DNA from: JAAYBQ01 sp035403465
Lineage (GTDB): Bacteria > Spirochaetota > UBA4802 > UBA5550
Length of the DNA stretch: 64,000 nt
Direction of reading: 5' to 3'
Assembly (NCBI GenBank): GCA_035403465.1
Contig: DAONFG010000004.1
Location: forward strand, 52,997-116,996
In this document: in pieces, positions 61,701 to 64,000 of the stretch
How the letters are laid out: each line of letters starts with the position of its first letter
Position numbering within the stretch: the stretch's first letter is position 1
Notes under the pieces: generated by a model
Database searches by the model: none
What the model saw: the letters and a program-made list of their open reading frames with translations, nothing else
Told to the model about the DNA's origin: nothing
Translations under genes and position numbers: made by a program

Positions 61701-62319
61701 GATGGAGTATTACCAGGCACAGCAGATCGGCTGGGCCGATCTGCCGGGCACAAAACGGGAGGTCTCAGTTATCAATGAAAAGATCTTCACTAAAAAGAAT
61801 ACTGACGTCTACACCGGGCGGGATGTATCCGAAGAGAACCTGAAATCCCTTTCGAAAAGCGGTAAACTGAAAAAGTATTCATCCATACACCTTGCATGTC
61901 ATGGGTACTACGACGCCGAGTATCCTGAATATTCCGCGGTTGTCTTTTCTGAGGTTTCCGGAAAAATTAAAGACAGCAAAGATGACGGCTACATGTCCGT
62001 AGAGGAAACTGCGCTGCTTGATCTCCAGGCCGAAATTGTTGTACTCTCTGCATGCGAGACAGGGCTGGGCCGAATGGTAAGCGGTGACGGTGTTATTGGC
62101 CTGACCCGCGCATTCCAGGTTGCGGGGAGCAACAGGGTTCTGGTTACGCTTTGGCAGGTCAGCGATGAGGCTACTGAAGCATTCATGGTATCATTCTACG
62201 CAAAGGTTAAGGGTGGTATGAGTTACCGCGATGCGCTGGTTAATGTGAAGGAGGAGTTCAAAAAGTCGGAGAAGTTTTCTGCGCCGTATTTCTGGGCAGG
62301 ATTTGTGCTGTATGAGTAG
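58753..62319 (+). CDS. Exported TPR-CHAT (caspase-like) protein
   Basis: A 1188-residue protein. The signal peptide (about 1-24, MRRSFRIITVIFMII...INA) begins at the ATG at 58753, which has CAGGGAG before it; an ATG at 58714 would bury it. About fifteen TPR units, many of the 42-residue kinesin-light-chain type (pattern AxxYxxLGxxYxxxGdYxxAL..YexAL.I), span 30-640. A C-terminal CHAT domain (about 790-1188) has the catalytic His near 1049 (IHLACHGYY) and Cys near 1101 (VLSACETGLG), plus the DGVIGLTRAF...TLWQVSD motif. It should be an exported cysteine protease or a scaffold of one. Downstream of M48. Confidence 0.9.
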   Translation: MRRSFRIITVIFMIITGSALYINAEINPHYEKGVQLYNEKKYDEAVEEFKQVLAAEDPGQKKVAQASIASIYMVQGKYNDSVEFFTKALEIDPDYLYANEMIGMVYLGGLRDHGKALPFLLRAEQLKSENNSVYYNLACCYSLMNDVEKAFAYLDKALFYGYRNVENIKSDTDFINLRADSRYKNLTANFSSIIEGDSCISRGDESYSKRDYGKAVKFYLDAITLYSTALWNDSRNMDKLYQTTGSLYDHMQDYDNAGAYYERSLNVRLKLYGENNNATAIMYFSLGNVYEEKRDYASALSLYEKSLKIKTELYGEYHQNLMGIYTNLGSLYASLYNYDKAIFYQQKGLKLVADQFGGKSPQVAYECNNLGRAYQQKGDYKNALDCYGRALQITLDAHGENYSYSAVCYAMLGSLYDVMGDYGRSVTYYEKALKISIAVSGEKTIETAAFYSLLGVSYSQSGKYETAVTYCEKALNIALEIRGEKDIFTANCYFHLGHVYRDSGEYERALSSYGKALNIWREIKGENDLSTAFGYSCLALVYDDMKNYKLAIENHTRALDIGIVLVGADNPDAANAYHNLGWSYWNNGDLPRAIEYLEKSASIIKKFEKNQAAIRIYQNLGSLYVSAGRYRDALGILLSSVETIERVRRFNLSGGTDFTSRNINTFYYALNSCYLLKDMDSMFNISERMRAMGYIERLSINSAIESAGIDPEKGKKLLQLRDDIERLSSMRQKVISEPVSAMNENVKKYHDALLEKVSAELAQAEADFNRLDNEFMKNEKYRMLRDTGVVTIKSAQAFCGKDGAIIEYIIPGKPDKYMKPYAVVITGSSINAVELDPSYNYPGQIEKYREAIKGNNQSETDRLGAELYAKLLEPVNGFINSANIKNLIIVPDGSLAFLPFDSLKTRDNTCLSERYGLTLTPSITVSSMIKNRKYARRDNLMAFGGGIYSVKGESSNRGGSSLRGIVLENADKERLAVKAYNTPMEYYQAQQIGWADLPGTKREVSVINEKIFTKKNTDVYTGRDVSEENLKSLSKSGKLKKYSSIHLACHGYYDAEYPEYSAVVFSEVSGKIKDSKDDGYMSVEETALLDLQAEIVVLSACETGLGRMVSGDGVIGLTRAFQVAGSNRVLVTLWQVSDEATEAFMVSFYAKVKGGMSYRDALVNVKEEFKKSEKFSAPYFWAGFVLYE

Positions 62320-62460
62320 AGAGGTTGAAGCACGCTTTTAATCGTCTGAAGCGTGCTGAATATTTCAGGCAAGGGCAGTGCCTGACAAAAGATGATCATG
62401 CTGGTTGTGATTTAATGTGCAGTTTCCAATATGATAACTGTCTCTTTTTTTGCGACTAAA

Positions 62461-63684
62461 CTAAATTTCGGGCTTACTTTTTTTTATCGAATACAGCCAC
62501 AGTGCCATCATGATAATAGCAAGCATCAGCAGTGATGCTTCAATGCCGTAATGATCTGCAATGTATCCTGCTGCGGGCGCTATCACTGCAATACCAACAG
62601 TCTTGGCCTGTGCTTCAATCGAAAGAATGGTTGCCTGTTCTGAACTGTCTGCAAGGTCATCATACTGGGCTACCAGTATAGGCCTCCACAAATTCTGGAG
62701 GATGTAGTAGGCGATATATGCAATGATCGCGATAAAAAAAAGCTTTAAATGCAAACCGCCCGACGATATGAATGCCAGGCCTGAACCTGCAAGTATCATA
62801 ACAGCGATCGATGCAGTTTCCGATCTGAACAATCCTGCAAAAAGATGCGCGCGTTTTGATGTCATGGCAGAAGCGATGTGCAGCACAAAATAAACTGCGC
62901 CGACCACAATTGCCGTACTGTTTTTTTCAGGGATAAGAAGGATTGCTGCGATGACAAGCGCCTGGGCTTTCAGTATGGGCTGCAGGTAATCCTTGGTTAC
63001 TTCAAATACCCCCTCAAATCCCATGCTCTGCACTATAAGCTTGCGGATGCGGCTGTCCACGAACGATTTTTTTACGCTTTTAAACGTATGGAGAAAAAGC
63101 TGTTTGATGCCTGCATCCTGTTCCTGCCTGTTGTTCAGGTAGTCCGGGTAGCAGGCAATGTTCCATACGCCTGCGATATACGGGATAATCGAAAAGATGA
63201 AAATCCACCTGTAATCCTTTGAAAATATTATTATCACAGATGAGAAAATCACGGAAACGGCGCTTCCGTATTTAGACCAGGACCGTGTAAAACCGTAGAC
63301 TTTTGTTTTTTCCGAGAGCCTTTCATTGCGCCGCAGCCAGTCAAAGATCATAGCCTTGTGCGTACCTGACCGGAATGCCTCACCGATAGAGTAAAAAAAT
63401 ATTGCGGCAAAGAGCGGAGCGTACGAGTGTGAAAACGCAAAAATGATAAATGCGACAATATAGCTCGAGAGTGAGACGATCATGCAATTCTTTCTGCCGT
63501 AAATGTCTGCAGCTGCGCCGCTGGGTATCTCCATGAGGTTTATGCAGAAGTTCAGGAATGAGACAAGTATACCTATCTGGAAAAAGTTCAGGTTAATGGA
63601 GAGATAAAATAATATCAGGAATGGTTCGGAAAAATCAAGGTTCTTCAAAAAACCGTATAGTGAGAAACGGGTGATCATCTTCAT
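62461..63684 (-). CDS. MFS transporter
   Basis: A 407-residue inner-membrane transporter with about twelve helices. The first cytoplasmic loop has the MFS signature GAAADIYGRKNCM (form of GxxxDrxGRr). The N-terminus SLYGFLKNLDFSEPFLILFY and a SIGEAFRSGTHKAMIFDWLR segment are shared with a poorly characterised MFS subfamily, and the substrate cannot be told. Two ATG codons at 63684 and 63678; the second is better spaced from GCAGG. Converges on the CHAT gene. Confidence 0.87.
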   Translation of the reverse strand: MKMITRFSLYGFLKNLDFSEPFLILFYLSINLNFFQIGILVSFLNFCINLMEIPSGAAADIYGRKNCMIVSLSSYIVAFIIFAFSHSYAPLFAAIFFYSIGEAFRSGTHKAMIFDWLRRNERLSEKTKVYGFTRSWSKYGSAVSVIFSSVIIIFSKDYRWIFIFSIIPYIAGVWNIACYPDYLNNRQEQDAGIKQLFLHTFKSVKKSFVDSRIRKLIVQSMGFEGVFEVTKDYLQPILKAQALVIAAILLIPEKNSTAIVVGAVYFVLHIASAMTSKRAHLFAGLFRSETASIAVMILAGSGLAFISSGGLHLKLFFIAIIAYIAYYILQNLWRPILVAQYDDLADSSEQATILSIEAQAKTVGIAVIAPAAGYIADHYGIEASLLMLAIIMMALWLYSIKKSKPEI

Positions 63685-64000
63685 GCCTGCGGATACTCCG
63701 TCTGTTGATAGCTGGCTTCAGTCTATATAAATAGTCGCGGTATAGCAGTAATGACAAGGATAATTTTATTTGTTCGTCATAAAGATCCGGGCTCAGAGCA
63801 TGATGCTGGCTCAAGGCACTGTTTATGAACTTACGGGGAGTACCTGCCGGGAGAAGTTTTGTGCCTGTTTTATTAAATTTAAAAAATTTAATATTTTTGC
63901 ATTAATTTTATTGACATGAAAGGTAGTAGAAACTACTGTCCGACTCGTCTGGAGCGTGAAGTAATCAGGCGTTACTCGAGGTTTTTGCAGGGATTGAAAA
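63685..64000. other. Intergenic region at the window end
   Basis: No gene start is seen up to the edge. It carries a strong promoter match (listed separately) that reads out of the window. Confidence 0.45.
63911..63939 (+). promoter_or_regulatory. Sigma-70-like promoter reading out of the window
   Basis: TTGACA (63911-63916), exactly 17 bases, TACTGT (63934-63939). The 55 bases after the expected start contain no ribosome site with a good start codon, but a small AGTAA/TTACT hairpin, so the product may be a leader or an RNA. Confidence 0.5.

Noticed and set aside
63980..64000. Sequence GCAGGGATTGAAAA at the very end, like the 3' end of some CRISPR repeats (GGATTGAAA)
   Set aside because: A single short match cut by the window edge; no repeat or spacer and no cas gene in the window.
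1..64000. tRNA, rRNA and tmRNA genes
   Set aside because: No cloverleaf with GTTCRA loop or conserved rRNA segment was noticed in the intergenic regions; a tRNA scan could still confirm this.

Overview
The window is one chromosomal stretch of a diderm bacterium. It encodes outer-membrane and envelope functions (an MlaF-type ATPase, a TolC-like channel, an RND pump, DAP-type cell wall synthesis through dapF, lipoproteins). It also carries redox proteins typical of anaerobes or microaerobes (rubrerythrin and a flavin reductase-rubredoxin fusion). Several envelope and PilZ-like proteins look like those of spirochaetes of the Leptospira side, but this placement is an inference and no rRNA, tRNA or ribosomal protein gene is present to test it. 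The 100 N at 3041-3140 show that it is a draft assembly.

Layout. 0-15 kb is mostly housekeeping: pyrE, an orphan MlaF-like ATPase, an alpha/beta hydrolase with a long Ala-Lys-Pro repeat tail, a HAD phosphatase, then a nitrogen block (amtB-glnK facing gltBD) and pyrG. 14-29 kb holds a pseudouridine synthase, an SH3 lipoprotein, pgsA-amidase, a GerMN protein, dapF, an M23 peptidase, a degenerate ADP-ribosylglycohydrolase, a FecR lipoprotein, rubrerythrin/Hrb and several unrecognised membrane or PilZ-like genes. 29-41 kb has a membrane acyltransferase, icd, a processive glycosyltransferase, a lone receiver domain, a RAYT element, copA-copZ with an isochorismatase-fold gene, a previously easy-to-miss 27-residue membrane peptide, typA and exonuclease III.

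41.8-46.0 kb is an AT-rich accessory island: BrnT/BrnA, MntA/HepT, a membrane-anchored Mrr-type nuclease and a RelE/XRE toxin-antitoxin pair, with one unknown membrane protein. Two of its toxin genes appear to be read from leaderless transcripts whose promoters are covered by inverted repeats. 46-54 kb holds an exported metallo-beta-lactamase-fold protein, a flavoprotein, and a TolC / membrane AraC regulator / RND pump cluster without an adaptor gene; a diverged 61-bp repeat lies before both tolC and the pump. 54-62 kb has a two-receiver GGDEF protein and then a run of exported proteins: DUF4384, M48 protease with BamE-like repeats, and a large TPR-CHAT (caspase-like) protein. An MFS transporter closes the window.

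The nitrogen genes form a coherent ammonium uptake, sensing and GOGAT assimilation unit; the PII protein keeps Tyr46 but has Glu at position 51, so signalling by uridylylation looks absent. The most system-like unexplained part is the extracytoplasmic DUF4384/M48/CHAT cluster. No CRISPR array, integrase, tRNA or rRNA was seen.
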